Positions 54,043 to 64,000 of a stretch of DNA of 64,000 bases are shown here, piece after piece. The stretch's first letter is position 1, and every line of letters starts with the position of its first letter. This stretch comes from Tetracentron sinense (Eukaryota; Streptophyta; Magnoliopsida; Trochodendrales; Trochodendraceae), in assembly GCA_015143295.1 (NCBI GenBank), contig CM026567.1, forward strand, positions 16,076,416-16,140,415. The letters are read 5' to 3'. The notes under the pieces were generated by a model. It worked only from the letters and a program-made list of their open reading frames with translations, made no database searches and was not told the origin of the DNA. The position numbers and the translations under genes are program-made.

Positions 54043-55389
54043 TGTAACGTGTAAATTTCTTCATGCGTTTAAAATTACCTCCATTGTTGTATAGAGTTTA
54101 TTGTTTTGTGTAGGGGACTATCCTTCATATCTAAGTAAACCCAGACTGTTAATTACCTTCCCAATTTGGGGAAGAACCTCTGATTAAGAAGAACAATAAA
54201 GAAGAACAAAATATTTGAATAAAGTATTTGTTTATTCAATGGGGTTGCCCAGATCCGATGTAGGCATTATAGATACCTCATTGAGGTTTTTTACAAAAAA
54301 GAAAAAGAAAGAAAGATAGGTGGCCATATTGGGGGTCACCTGATATTCTCCGTTGATGGGAGATCTTTCTTCTTCCTCATTAGTTGTTGTTTTCCTGTAA
54401 AAGAAGAGAAAGCTTTTTTTGCTTTTTTTGCTCCGTTTCCTCTTGTGAGTGGTTCGTGAGAGTTTTTTGTGAGAAACTCCCTTTTATATCTTTTGGAGAG
54501 TCCTTTTTGGACTTCCCTTTGACTTCGTCATTCTTAGGAAACCAAAAGAGGTCAACTCTCCTTAGAGAGGGTCATCTGTCTAAGATAGTTAGTTTACATT
54601 ATCTTGGGGAAACCTCGTACCCATGGGAGTCCTTTTTTGAAGGACTCTAAATTGGTTTCCTTTTTTGAAAACCTAGGAGGATAAAGCTTCCCTTCAAAAG
54701 AGAGAAGAATCTTATCTTCCAAGAAAAGGGGAAAGATTACTCTCCTTTTCAAATGGAGTGTCATATGGCACTCTATTATTGGAGAAAAATAAGGGATCTC
54801 TATCTTGGGATCCTCCAAAGTTGGCAGAGAGACATTTTTTTATCAGGGATTCTCTGCCACATAGCAGTCAGTATGTTACTGCCAGCTGGGTGGTCAGTCC
54901 ACAAGTTAAAAGGGTGAGACCATGGGTCTCACCCATGGTCTGGGTCAGGTCCAAAGTTTATTTCGACTGTAGACCAGGGTCTGACCTTAGTCAGTCCGCA
55001 GACCAAGACAGGGTAGGATCATGGGTCTAGCCCTTAGTCTCGGCTAAGTCCCTGGCCATAATGGTCATGGATTGGTTAGTCATTAACTAACCCATAGATG
55101 GACTCGTAGAGTCTACCCGCAAAGCTTACATGGGGGTTTGCCCGCAAGGGTAAACCCTACCTACGTGTCAGTCCTATAGGGACTGACACACAAGGATGTC
55201 CGTGGGTCATCATTGCCTTACTACCAACATTAAATGCTAGACGGGCTGGCGGTAAGCCATCCCTTGGCCAGCTGGTACACGTGCCTTTGGTATGTGCAAA
55301 GCTTAACCGTTCATTCTATGGGTGGTGATCAGGTTTAGGCAGGTGTACCATACTCCGGCCCTGCGGGCGGTGATATTTCACTATCCACA
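54043..55389 (+). mobile_element. Solo LTR E (1.35 kb), family unassigned
   Basis: Starts TGTAACGTG and ends tatccaca. CTCAT at 54,038-54,042 and 55,390-55,394 is a perfect 5 bp duplication, although the target is ctcataag repeat sequence, so part of the match could be chance. No ORF of note. The interior has a repeated gtctcacccatggtctgggt-type segment near 54,915-55,050 (gggtctcaccc and gggtctagccc). Orientation is not proven. Confidence 0.8.
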
Positions 55390-55872
55390 CTCATAAAGCT
55401 CACAAGTGCTCATAAGGTTTACCAGTGCTCATAAGGCTCATAAATTCTTATAAGGCTCATAAGGATCCAGTCTAAGATCATTTTTCAAGTCTCTACGGAT
55501 CAAGTCTAAGATCGTTTCACAAATCTCTATGGATCAATTATAAAATCAGTTACAAGACTCATAAGCTCATAAGACTCATAAGAACGAATAAGACGTATAA
55601 GCTCACAAGAACTCATAAGACTCATAAGCTCATAAGTAACTCATAAGAAAAGAAATCTCATAAGATATGTTTTAGTTTTACGAAAGTTAATAAGATAATG
55701 ATTTTGAAAATATTTGCACGGTTAAGTTAAGTTTTTGAAGTATGAATTCTATGTTTGGTTTGAAGTTTGTATTATGATCTGTTGCTTAAAGTTTCATATA
55801 ATATTTTTGATTATATTATTGTTAGCTAGTGGATTGTATACGCTGAGTATTCCATGCTCAGCTGTACATTTT

Positions 55873-56007
55873 ATATCGGCAGGTCCATTTGACATCTATG
55901 CTCCTGGTCCTTGGATTGAGGAGGATTATGGTGAGGAGGAGCCGAAAGATGCTCAGCCAGAGGAGGATAGGAACCTGGATAGGTGGCCTTATCCTAGGTA
56001 TTATTGA
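55873..56007 (+). pseudogene. Small acidic LTR ORF, D 3' copy with lost ATG
   Basis: The ATG position reads ATA (55,873-55,875). Downstream the frame is open to TGA 56,005-56,007: GPFDIYAPGPWIEEDYGEEE, then PKDAQPEEDRNLDRWPY. Compared with the 5' LTR, both synonymous and amino acid changes occur, and the PFDIYA...PW core is kept. A longer open frame begins at 55,735. Confidence 0.5.
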
Positions 56008-56401
56008 GAGAGGGTGAGTGAGAGAGATTATATTTTTTATTTCGATGAGTGGGTATGTCCACTCTTACTTCGGTTTTATGTTGTATAAACTTGGAATACT
56101 TTCCATGTATAAAATAAATTTTCAGTCTATGTTTCTGCTATGTTTGTCACTTCCACTATATTATTGCCTTGTATGTTTTATACAAGATCATTTGTCATGG
56201 AAGGATAGTCACGCACAAAGTCACACCTAACTCCTAGGTGGGATTTTGGGGTGCGACAAGTTGTTATTGCTTATGTAAGCTTAGAAGAAAAGTTGAAAAT
56301 TTCTCGCATTTTAGAGGGCAAAGTCTTTCGCTGCATGGTAATGACGATCGGGCGCGCGTCTTGGAACATGATTCCCTAAGGCACGGGTTAGGGGTGTCAC
56401 A

Positions 56402-56795
56402 CTATAGAGAAGTTTCCTTCAATGTACGCACCTCAATGAAGCTTTCATGCACCATAGTTTTATGGATCTTACAAAGCATTAAAACATACGTATAGTTCTT
56501 GTGGCTTACCAGGTTATCTTCTAGTCGGGGTCTAAAATACATCTAATTTTTCATGTTTCGTGTTGAAGAAGAAATTAGGCGATAATGTTCTCTCCCAGCA
56601 CCATCTACCAAACATCTCTACTTATGGAAATATTAAATTTCATCCTCATGTAATACTACACCGAAGAGTTATCTAACCAGGCAGTAACTAAAGTACTCAT
56701 GCAATGGGCCAATTTACCAATTGAAGATGCCACATGGGAACCTTATCATGCATCACAAGATAAATGTCTAAATTTCCTTGCTACTCAACATTGAG
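56402..56795 (+). pseudogene. Integrase end and chromodomain of Reina-like element G, right half
   Basis: Continues the frame of 34,171-34,446 across the CTATA site: REVSFNVRTSMKLSCTIVLW, ILQSIKTYV, stop, then shifted frames. The last part (56,690-56,795) reads VLMQWANLPIEDATWEPYHA and ends FLATQH before TGA. Pattern QWANLPIEDATWEP is the chromodomain-like tail of Reina-type elements. Several stops; dead. Confidence 0.85.
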
Positions 56796-56822
56796 GGCAA
56801 GGTTGAAATTAAGGGAGGGGGG

Positions 56823-57043
56823 ATGTTACGTTACTCTCCTTAATTATAGCATGCGTAGTTAGTTTCAATTTTAATTTCATTCTTTGCTTAGGTTTCCTCT
56901 TTGTAAGATATTAGCATATTTAAGTATTTGTAATTGCCATTAGGGTATCCATTGAAGAGAAATACAATTGCCTTAAGGCGTGGAGGTCTGATCCACTCGA
57001 AGAGATCAATTTTATTTTTCGTTTATCTAATTACAAGATCGTA
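56823..57043 (+). mobile_element. Short LTR of element G (probable)
   Basis: A purine tract (aagggagggggga) is followed by TGTTACGTTACTCTCC. A likely end is ctaattaca near 57,043, giving about 220 bp, short as in Reina-type elements. The right boundary is not proven, because no duplication of the left flank can be read. Confidence 0.5.
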
Positions 57044-57115
57044 TCAAGACCCTTGATCTAGATTCTATTAGAATGAAATATGGAAGGATTAAATGACTTC
57101 AACGACTCTACATTA

Positions 57116-57116
<1 letters not shown>

Positions 57117-57157
<41 letters not shown>
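57117..57157 (+). repeat. AT microsatellite
   Basis: About 20 uninterrupted TA dinucleotides, just before TGTTAGTAGGG. Such tracts are often variable in length. Confidence 0.95.
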
Positions 57158-57159
<2 letters not shown>

Positions 57160-57895
57160 AGTAGGGTTTTACTCACCAGTTATTGATTAGGAGTCACCAC
57201 CTATTAATTCTGAGGGATAGGTCCTGGATATGGATAAGGTCTAAGGGGTAGGGGAGGACCCTACCCGGCTGGTACACTACAAACAACGACAATGGTGGCT
57301 ACGGTGGTGGCGTGAATGGAGGGGGTGATCCTACTAAAAAAACAAGGCCAAAGCCTATCCCTTAGTTCTGAACACAATCGGTGGTGACCTACTGGTATGG
57401 AGCAAGTGGGATGATCAGGGATTCCACTGAGGATTCTCTCAGGATTTCGGATTGGGAAAGAAGGCTTAAGGGGTTGCTTGGATTTATAGGAGAGGGTCCT
57501 AGGGACATCAAGGGTATGAGGAGAAGGGTAGGTGGAAGCCCAAAGGTGGAGTGGGGTGGACAGAGGCGTGCCTGGGGGACTGGAGGGTACAGAGTTTGTG
57601 TAAAACGCAAACTCAAGGAATAACGGTAATTCTAGTACCGTCATTCCCCTCCAAGAGCAAATGAGTAATGACAGTAGAAATTCTACCGTCATTCTTGAGA
57701 TTTTCCAAAAAAAGGTCTGAGCCAGGTTTAAATGCTCATGCACACAATACAAATTTTTCTACAAAAGGAATGTCGGTAATTAGATTACCAACATTCTCAA
57801 AAAATTTGAATTTCTGGGTTGGGCCCATGTTTGGGCCCTAAGGCTGTTTGTCTATAAGTTTGGGTCCTAAGGGCCTTGGCTAGGTGTTGCATGGG
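57158..57895. other. Unassigned intergenic sequence, probably old repeat
   Basis: Begins TGTTAGTAGGG and contains aggagtcaccacctattaat, a phrase I associate with LTR regions of plant retroelements, but no domain or second LTR copy was found here. The open frames at 57,261-57,752 and 57,381-57,623 overlap on opposite strands and show no known motif. Confidence 0.35.
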
Positions 57896-57899
57896 TCAT

Positions 57900-58285
57900 G
57901 GGCCCATGACTTAGGTCTAGGCTTAGACTAGGGCTAGCTATGGTTGGACTTAGGGTTTGACCTACAGTTAGACTAGAGTTCGACCTATGGTTGGACCTAG
58001 GGTTTGACCTCGGGTTAGACTAGAGTTTGCTTAAGGTTTAGCTATGGTTAACCTAGGGTTAGGCTAGATTTGACCTAATGTTTGACTAGGGTTTGACCTA
58101 GGGTTTGATCTAGGGTTTAACTAGGGTTAGACTAAGGTTTGACCTAGGTTCACTAGGGTTAGACCTAGGGTTAGGCTAGACCTAGGGTTTAACTAGGATG
58201 AAACTAGGGTTTAACCTAGGGTCTAACTAAGGTCAGACTAGGGTTTGACCTAGGGTTAACTATGGTTAGGTTTAGGGTTAACCAT
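57900..58285 (+). repeat. Degenerate tagggttt-gacc repeat
   Basis: About 25 imperfect units of the form (t)ctagggttTgacc/aactagggtt, period 12-15. It resembles the plant telomere motif TTTAGGG only in part: the extra gacc/aacta breaks it, and no perfect run of TTTAGGG is present. Confidence 0.8.
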
Positions 58286-58589
58286 GGTTAAGGAGGGGTA
58301 TAAAAATTAGGTGCTTACAACTGCCTCTCTTTGTTAGAGAGTGTCAAGGATGACAATTGAACGACAAAGACTAGAATCGTCCTATTTTTATACCGGGATT
58401 GGATTTTGGGAATGTCATGATGATTTTGGGTGCAAGCATACTGTGCAGGTATGCAATGATGGCGCAATCAGTGTTGAGTAAAAGACATATGCAAGTCTAC
58501 CCGGGAAAACATTTACTGGGGAGATGGGTGACATGCTGGAGATGAGGAGTGATCAGAATTACTCATGCTGGGGAAAATGGTATGGAGAG

Positions 58590-58745
58590 ATAGCATGTCC
58601 TGGAGGCGCTAGCCAGATGGATTGAAATGGCATCACCCGAAGGTGCTAGTCAACTGATTGAAAAGGCATAACCCAGAGGCACTAGCCAGATCGATTGTTG
58701 TGGCATCACCTAGAGGCGTTAGTCAAATCAATCGAAGGACACACA
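58590..58745 (+). repeat. About 40 bp repeat
   Basis: Four diverged copies of aggcgctagccagat, gattgaaatggcatcaccc. It stands just before the 100 bp array. No coding sense. Confidence 0.65.
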
Positions 58746-58789
58746 GACTATCAAGGACACGCAAGGTGTCAAGAACGCACTAAAAAGTG

Positions 58790-59150
58790 GTCAGAAGGAC
58801 ATGTGGGTGTGTTGACATGCTGATAATATGTAGCGCTGGCAAGTTGGTTGTCAATGGTACACACGATGATGTCGGAGACACACAGGGGTGTCGGAAGGAG
58901 GACATGCGGGTGTGTCAGAATGCTTACAAGATGTGGCGTTGGCCGACGGGTTGTGAGTGGTACACACGATGATGTCAGAGACACACGGGGGTGTCGGGAG
59001 GAGGACATTGGTGTTCGACATGTTGACAAGATGTGGTGTTGGCCGGCGAGTTGTCAGTGGTACACATGATGAAGTCAGAGACACGCGAGGGTGTCAAAAG
59101 AGGGATATACAGGTGTGTTGGCATGCTGACAAGATGTGGTGTTGACCGGA
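58790..59150 (+). repeat. About 100 bp tandem repeat
   Basis: Three and a half copies of a unit with ggtacacacgatgatgtcag, agacacacgggggtgtcgg and gacaagatgtggtgttggcc. Unit lengths are about 103 and 100 bp. Open frames on both strands here are repeats of the same array. Confidence 0.85.
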
Positions 59151-60430
59151 GGCTTTAGCTAGATTGATATTGATTGATATGAGATGGCATGTCCCGGAGG
59201 TGCTAACCAGATAACTCTGATGCTGATATGGCCTGGGGTCGCTGATTGAAGATATTAATCACTTTGAGTGACGCTATGCTTGAGTGCATTTATGCAAAAA
59301 TGATGTCATGTTGGGGATAAAGACGAAGATGCTTTCCCATGACTCTCACGATTACGACTTGCAAAGATGCACAATGTCGACTATTTCTGGTTGTCTTGTC
59401 GGGGCAGTTTAGTGCAGGTTGGGGCAATCAGATTGTGGTACCAAAAATTTGTTTTGAAAACTTTTTGCTTTTTAGAAAAGTGTTGTAGACTTTTGTAAGA
59501 GTTTAAATTTTAGATGAAAGGTGCTTAGTCAGCTTTTAGATTTTTTCAGTAAATTGCCTTTGTTAGGGCTTAATGGGGATTTATAGGTTGTTTATTACTC
59601 TCGAAGAGTAGAGTCTGACCAAAAGAGGACTTGCTCTCATGGGCCACTGCTGGGGATAGACGAGTCTATATTGCTACTACTAAATACTTGTCGGGGAAGT
59701 TGCTGAGAATTGTTATCGGAAATCCATTGGGGAGTAAAGTGGGTCGTTGATCCGTTGTGGATTTTGTAACAGAGGTCCACTAGGGAACTGTTCCCTGAGG
59801 AATCTCTTGTTAGGGATAGTTGGGAGTGAGTGATTGCTGCCGGATTTAGTTGCCAAATCGCTTTTACAGCTTTTCTCCATTTTTTACCTTTGGAATGACC
59901 AAGTCATAGGATTCGCATAATTTTCGCACGATGAGGTCATTGCCAGTTTTCCTCTTGCTTGCAAAGCTGATTGATTTTTTTCCTAGTCACAAGATTAGGT
60001 CTGGGGTTGCGTTATTTTTACGCAAGGAGGTCGTTTCCGGTTTTCACTCATGCCTGTGATTTATTGCGGAACTGGATATTCTCCCTTCACTGCTTTGGAT
60101 GACACTCCGCTGGGGATGTAGATGTGATATAGCGCTTGCACTCGTAATTTTTATGGGACCTAGGAAGCCTTAGAGTGGGACAAAATGTAGGCTAGGGGAC
60201 CGAAGTTTAGGACACCCTATGATTGTTTCTGCTGCAGTTGACTTGCACTCTCTTGGAGTTTGTCTTTTGCCCAATTGGGGAATTTTCCTCTATAGCAGAG
60301 GCTGACTTGAGGGAGGCTGACTCCTTTGGGGAGAATTTAGGGAGATATAGACTCCGTGGGGGGATGATGAGCTGATTCTGCTGGGGAGAAATTCAAGAGA
60401 GATCGTGTCCGTGGGGAGTTTATGAACTTG
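59151..60430. other. Unassigned sequence, probably retroelement LTR or leader
   Basis: No frame above 60 codons and no domain. Recurrent ctggggataga, tggggagaa and similar phrases give a low-complexity feel. I see no terminal repeat pair. It may belong to the same long LTR or element as 57,158-58,790. Confidence 0.3.
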
Positions 60431-60775
60431 ATGTAAGGTCATAATTTGTATTGGCTTAATTCCGATGTCAAAATGGTGTCAATGTAAGTCTAGTGTCATT
60501 GTTCCTATGGTTGATGAAGTTCAGTGAAGATGAAGCTTCAAAGACTCAAGTGAAGTACATTCTGGCTTCAAGCTTTGCTCACATTCTTAGGATGATAAGT
60601 GACCTAGATACCTAGTGGTTACCATAGGCAGAATTGACTTAGAAATCCTTTATCATATACCTTAGGTGATTAGATATTGACCCATGTATTTATAATAGCC
60701 TTTGGATGGTCTTTTTAAGGAAATTGAATGTTGAGTCAAGTGAGGCAGTGCAAAATAATCAAGAATTGCACACGT

Positions 60776-61037
60776 TGTTCGAACGCCCTACCTGGCCATT
60801 CGAATGCCCAAAAATGGCCGACTGACTGTTCGAACAGGCTTGTAAAAATTAAATTCCAGTAGCCTAACTGGCGCCCCATTTTTAACCAAATTCATCCAAT
60901 CCCGGGACCGTTCGAACACCCCTCATGGCCTTTCGAATGGACCTCGTATTTTCGGTTTCTAAAATCATCTGACCTCTGTTTTGGCAAGTGTTATTACCTT
61001 GGCTATTTAATTGGTGATCCCTTAGCTCATTATAAGG
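60776..61037 (+). promoter_or_regulatory. Quasi-palindrome array and TATA box of the SIRE-like LTR
   Basis: ttgttcgaacgccc, ggccattcgaatgccc, actgttcgaacagg, gaccgttcgaacacccc and ggcctttcgaatggacc between 60,776 and 60,950; core TTCGAA. TATAAGG follows at 61,031-61,037, about 80 bp on, with a gagagagtttagagac leader. Same order as in the gypsy LTRs. Confidence 0.6.
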
Positions 61038-61449
61038 AAGTTGTGAGAGAGTTTAGAGACTACTATGATGATTTTAGGGTTCTTAAATCTCCACTTGGTG
61101 GATACCCTTAGTTCTCCTCTCTCAATGCAAGATTGAATTGTTCTATCTTGGATGTGCATTGATTGATCTCCATTGTTGTTTGAGATCTCACTGGAGCTAT
61201 TTTTTATTCCTTCAATTAGTTTGAACTTTGTGTGAGTGTTTGGTTGGTGTTGCCAAAGCCGTCGAGGACAGAGATTGATCTTTGGATCATGGTCTTAAAC
61301 TTTGAGAAGAGTTAGCCGATAAGGAGCTGGAGCTGTTGCTATAGGGATCGATCGAGGAGTTCATGGTTGTTCTACAAGACGGATAATCTATACCGAGGAA
61401 CAGTGTTTGGTGTCCGGTTGGGTAAGATTTGAGTCTTGTGTTTGATAAA

Positions 61450-61580
61450 TGCAATCTTCAGACGAATTTATTTTGTGAAACTGCAAAGGAGGCACACCAA
61501 AGGTCTCAATGCAATCTTCACTACAGTTACAGTCAAGGAATTCAGATGAATTTCTTTTTGTGAAACTGCAAAGGAGGCTT
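61450..61580 (+). repeat. Local duplication at gag start
   Basis: aattcagatgaatttctttt tgtgaaactgcaaaggagg (61,538-61,578) repeats tcagacgaatttattttgtgaaactgcaaaggagg (61,456-61,492). A short tandem duplication of about 86 bp disrupts the gag N-terminus. Confidence 0.7.
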
Positions 61581-62098
61581 GGGACATTCTTGAGATTACC
61601 CATGAGGGTACCACTACTATAAGGATCTCAAAGCTTCAAATGCTCACAAGCAAATTTGAAAACCTAAAGATGGAAGACAATGACATGTTTGATGAATTCT
61701 ATGCTAAACTGAGTGACATTGTTAATTCTAGTTTTAATTTGGGTGAAAAATTGAGCGAGTCTAAAATTGTGAGAAAAATCCTTAGATCTCTACCTGAGAG
61801 ATTCCAATCTAAGGTCACTGCTATAGAAGAGAGTAAGAATGCTGACTCTCTCAAGATTGAGGAATTGGTGGGATCCCTCCAAACCTTTGAACTCAATCTT
61901 AAGCCATCCAAGAAAAATAAAACTTTATCTTTGAAATCTGTCAAGGAAACTTTGGATGAAGATGACAGTAACTCTGAGATGGAAGAGAAGGAATTAGCTC
62001 TATTTGTTAAGAAATTTCAAAAAATTTTGAAAACAAATAAGAGTTTTAATTCTAGACAAGGAGGAAAATTTGGCGAAAAGCCAAAGTCAAAACCTTAG
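61560..62098 (+). pseudogene. Copia gag core (UBN2), SIRE-like
   Basis: Reads CETAKEAWDILEITHEGTTT, LQMLTSKFENLKMEDNDMFD, ESKIVRKILRSLPERFQSKV and TAIEESKNADSLKIEELVGS, the UBN2 gag pattern of copia elements, ending in a Lys-rich tail and TAG at 62,096-62,098. The N-terminal part is disturbed by the duplication at 61,450-61,580. Confidence 0.87.
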
Positions 62099-63590
62099 GA
62101 AAATAAAAAGACTTCTAAAGGTGAAGATAAAAAATCTTGTGGCATCCAATGCTATGAATGCAAAGGATATGGGAATATCTCACTTGAATAATCTAATAAT
62201 CAGAAAAACAAGGTAAAGTGATGAATGCCACATGGGATGATAGTGAAGCAAAAAGTGAATACTTTGATGGCTCTTCCTCAAGTGGAGAATTTGCCAATCA
62301 CATGGCCTTCACTGTTTCCCTATTTGAGATTGTTGAGTCTCTTCCCTTGGTTAATGAGAAGGAGAAAAGTGACGATGACCATGAGACCGAGACCAGTGAG
62401 GATGTTGAAAATAGTCAAAGTGACTCTGAATCTAATGAGGATATAGATTCAGCTTATCAAAAGTTGTATTCCGAAAGCCTAAAGCTGAAGAAAGCAAAAA
62501 TCTCTTTGAATAAAATATTGAAATTAATTCAACTTGAAAGAGATGATTGCAAACTAGAAGCAGAAGGGAAGAGTGCTCTAGTCTCTTAGTTTGAAAGAGA
62601 AAAGGCTGACTTTCTAGAAAAAATAGTGTCTTGAAGAAGAAAATATTGCATTGACTGAATGAGTCAAAGTTCTAGAAAAAGACACTTCTGGGAATGGAAC
62701 TAAAGAGTCTAAGACTCTTATTTCAGAACTGGAGTCTGAGAAAGATAACCTTACTGAGAATGTTAGATTTTTGGAAAAGGAATTTATGAATATCCTTAAA
62801 TTGAAGGATGGGTTAGCTAGGAAAATTACCGAATTTGGGAAAGAAGCTAGACTGGTTAACAATTCTCAAATTTTGGATGAATTGGCTAGAATACAACGTT
62901 CAACAGTTAACATGACCAGCATAGGACATTCTAATTAGCCACCAATTCACATGAATGTTGGTACCATCGCATCTATTACTTTTGAGCCAATTTATGCTAA
63001 TCCAAGCCATGATGATCCTTCTACCTCAGGCCCGAAAGAGAGAATTCCAGAATCCCATGTTCAACCAAATGAGAATTCAGCTCGTCCTCAATTATACCAA
63101 TACTTTGTAGTTGCTGGGTTAGTAAAGATTCTACTTCTGATGAAGCGAAGAGGACTCATGTTCATGCTCCTACAGGTAGCTTCCCTCCTCCTCCTAGATT
63201 CATCCCCACTTGCTTTCAGTGTGGAGTGAAAGGTCACACAAGACCTCGTTGTCCTACTTTTAGGAGAAATCCCCAACTGGTTCATGGAATCAACATTTAA
63301 GTCAAGGGAATTTCCAAAGGAAAATTCAAGCCTTAGCTGAAAAGTCTAGAAGTCTAAGTGAAGAAGTGATGAAAATTGCTCAACTTTCTAGTACTAGACA
63401 TGGTATGGACACTTCCTATGCTTATCATGACGAAGGTAACAGGATAAACCCAAAGGTTAGGGCTCCCCAAAGGAAAAGAAAGAATGAGAATAAGAAGATA
63501 TTTTTGAGAAAAGATGACCTTAGATGCCTTACCTCTCGCACCTCTTTAAAATTCCCAAATCTCATCATGTGTGAGGGAGAGTGATTGTTT
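62099..63590 (+). pseudogene. Copia gag C-terminal region with knuckles and coiled coil, broken
   Basis: A first knuckle near 62,146 reads CYECKGYGNIS, then stop: His is Asn and the last Cys is gone. 62,218-62,589 is open and acidic (NATWDDSEAKSEYFDGSSSS, SDDDHETETSEDVENSQSDS), followed by a heptad-rich segment (ISELESEKDNLTENVRFLEK) in other frames to 62,935. A second knuckle, CFQCGVKGHTRPRC, near 63,211-63,252 is intact. The end (KIFLRKDDLRCLTSRTSLKF) resembles the W/F-x-RK-x-DL-x-CL segment before the SIRE protease. Many stops. Confidence 0.78.
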
Positions 63591-64000
63591 GCTTCCTAAT
63601 AGACTAGGTTGTTCTTCATGCCTATATTATTTCCTAGTACTATCTATGTGATGTATATTAGCTGATTTTGTACCTTCTTTATTTTTACTTTTTGATTTTT
63701 TTTTTCAAAGAAAAACTTCAAAAAGATTTTGTGTTTCTATTAGATTAGGCTGTTTTTCTTTCATATATTGAAAAATTCAAAAACATTGAAAAATCAAATT
63801 TTCAAAAAGTAGTTGTTTGGGCTTACTCTCCTATCATATTGTGCATGTTTCAATTTCCTTGTATTCATAATGCTTAATTCATGCCAAGGTAAAAATATTG
63901 AGTAGGATTGAGTTAATGATGATATTATACCTTTCAAGTCTTTTGGAAAATAGAAAATAGGCAAAGCTTCTAAATCACAGTTAGAGTTTGGTTAAACAAT
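63591..64000. other. AT-rich sequence without recognisable gene
   Basis: Poly-T and caaaaa-rich sequence with no open frame above 60 codons. It could be the decayed gag-pol junction of the copia element or the start of another insertion; I cannot tell. Confidence 0.4.

Larger units (their letters stand above)
38827..56258 (+). mobile_element. Tekay-like gypsy element D, internally deleted, hosts element A
   Basis: Both LTRs are present (38,827-41,147 and 52,551-56,258). AGTTG at 38,822-38,826 and 56,259-56,263 is a perfect duplication. The internal part keeps only the gag N-terminus (41,611 to about 41,785) fused by deletion to the end of integrase (about 41,787-41,885), which is itself split by element A and resumes at 51,981. 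Solo LTR E is inserted in the 3' LTR. LTR differences are visibly more numerous than between the LTRs of A, consistent with greater age. Confidence 0.93.
52551..56258 (+). mobile_element. 3' LTR of element D, split by solo LTR E
   Basis: TGTAGAACCCCGG to ggggtgcgaca. Net length about 2.36 kb after removing solo LTR E (54,043-55,389), close to the 2.32 kb 5' LTR. Quasi-palindrome array 52,778-52,975; TATAAATA 53,046-53,053. Confidence 0.92.
34452..56401 (+). mobile_element. Solo LTR F (4.5 kb net), split by element D
   Basis: Starts TGTAACGACCTGG at 34,452 and ends ggggtgtcaca at 56,401. CTATA at 34,447-34,451 and 56,402-56,406 is a perfect 5 bp duplication. Net of element D (38,827-56,263 with one duplication copy) it is about 4.5 kb (34,452-38,826 and 56,264-56,401). 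It has a TATATAAGG promoter-like box near 35,230 followed by a GA-rich leader, two tandem arrays, and no pol. Such length is unusual; LTRs above 4 kb are known in Ogre/Tat-type gypsy elements and in LARDs. Family not determined. Confidence 0.88.
60431..64000 (+). mobile_element. SIRE-like Ty1/copia element, 5' part, decayed
   Basis: LTR-like region (about 60,431-61,380), then a gag of UBN2 type with long acidic and coiled-coil extensions and two knuckle sites. No protease, integrase or RT is reached before the window ends. A very long gag with such extensions suits the SIRE/Maximus clade. Boundaries of the LTR are uncertain. Confidence 0.7.

Noticed and set aside
57261-57752. 163-codon minus ORF and overlapping plus frames, possible host gene
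   Set aside because: Low-complexity Pro/Ser/Thr content, overlapping frames on both strands, no known motif, and it lies between repeats.
57900-58285. Interstitial telomere
   Set aside because: No run of perfect TTTAGGG or CCCTAAA units; the period is longer and irregular.
58769-59145. Open frames on both strands with repeated HDDV...DTRGC and SCVPLTTRRPTPH units
   Set aside because: Products of the 100 bp tandem array read in several frames.

Overview
The window is intergenic, repeat-dominated nuclear DNA of a flowering plant. I see no host gene, tRNA or rRNA. Almost every base falls in transposable elements: Ty3/gypsy chromoviruses (Tekay-like and Reina-like), Ty1/copia elements of SIRE-like type, several solo LTRs, and one PIF/Harbinger DNA transposon. 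TGGTATCAGAGC primer-binding sites (initiator tRNA-Met), chromodomain-bearing integrases, UBN2-type copia gag and a Harbinger with a Myb/SANT-like partner ORF all point to an angiosperm. I cannot name the species.

Left half (1-34,170) is one nested and rearranged cluster. It opens with the 3' end of a Tekay-like element and its truncated LTR (1-2,575). This abuts gypsy element B (2,585-15,265, plus strand), which carries a 2.0 kb solo LTR in its reverse transcriptase (6,117-8,163) and a minus-strand solo LTR in its 3' LTR (11,574-14,058). B sits in the RT of a minus-strand copia element (15,266-27,785). The copia 5' LTR holds a complete 4.7 kb Harbinger (19,279-23,955, TTA duplications) and another solo LTR (23,994-26,395). 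The copia itself sits in the integrase of minus-strand gypsy element C (27,786 to about 33,990), which also carries a 1.9 kb solo LTR (28,317-30,178).

Right half (34,171-57,043) is a readable nest, every level bounded by a target-site duplication. A Reina-like integrase (G) is split by a 4.5 kb solo LTR (F, duplication CTATA). F is split by element D (AGTTG). D is split by full-length element A (41,886-51,980, GGATC/AGATC), and D's 3' LTR is split by solo LTR E (CTCAT). Element A is the youngest: its two 2.46 kb LTRs look nearly identical and its gag-pol has very few lesions, although they are decisive ones. Beyond 57 kb lie uncharacterised tandem repeats and the 5' part of a decayed SIRE-like copia (about 60,430-64,000).

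Three observations stand out. (1) A small acidic ORF of 39-44 codons (core P-F-D-x-x-x-x-x-P-W-[VI]-x-E-[DE]-[YF]) lies in the same place, just after a short hairpin, in LTRs of several diverged Tekay-like lineages, and its differences look mostly synonymous or conservative. (2) LTRs of both gypsy and copia lineages carry arrays of short quasi-palindromes about 50-100 bp upstream of a TATA-like box. (3) Elements A and C carry a GT-AG intron of 142/143 bp at the same phase-1 position between gag and protease; element B lacks it.
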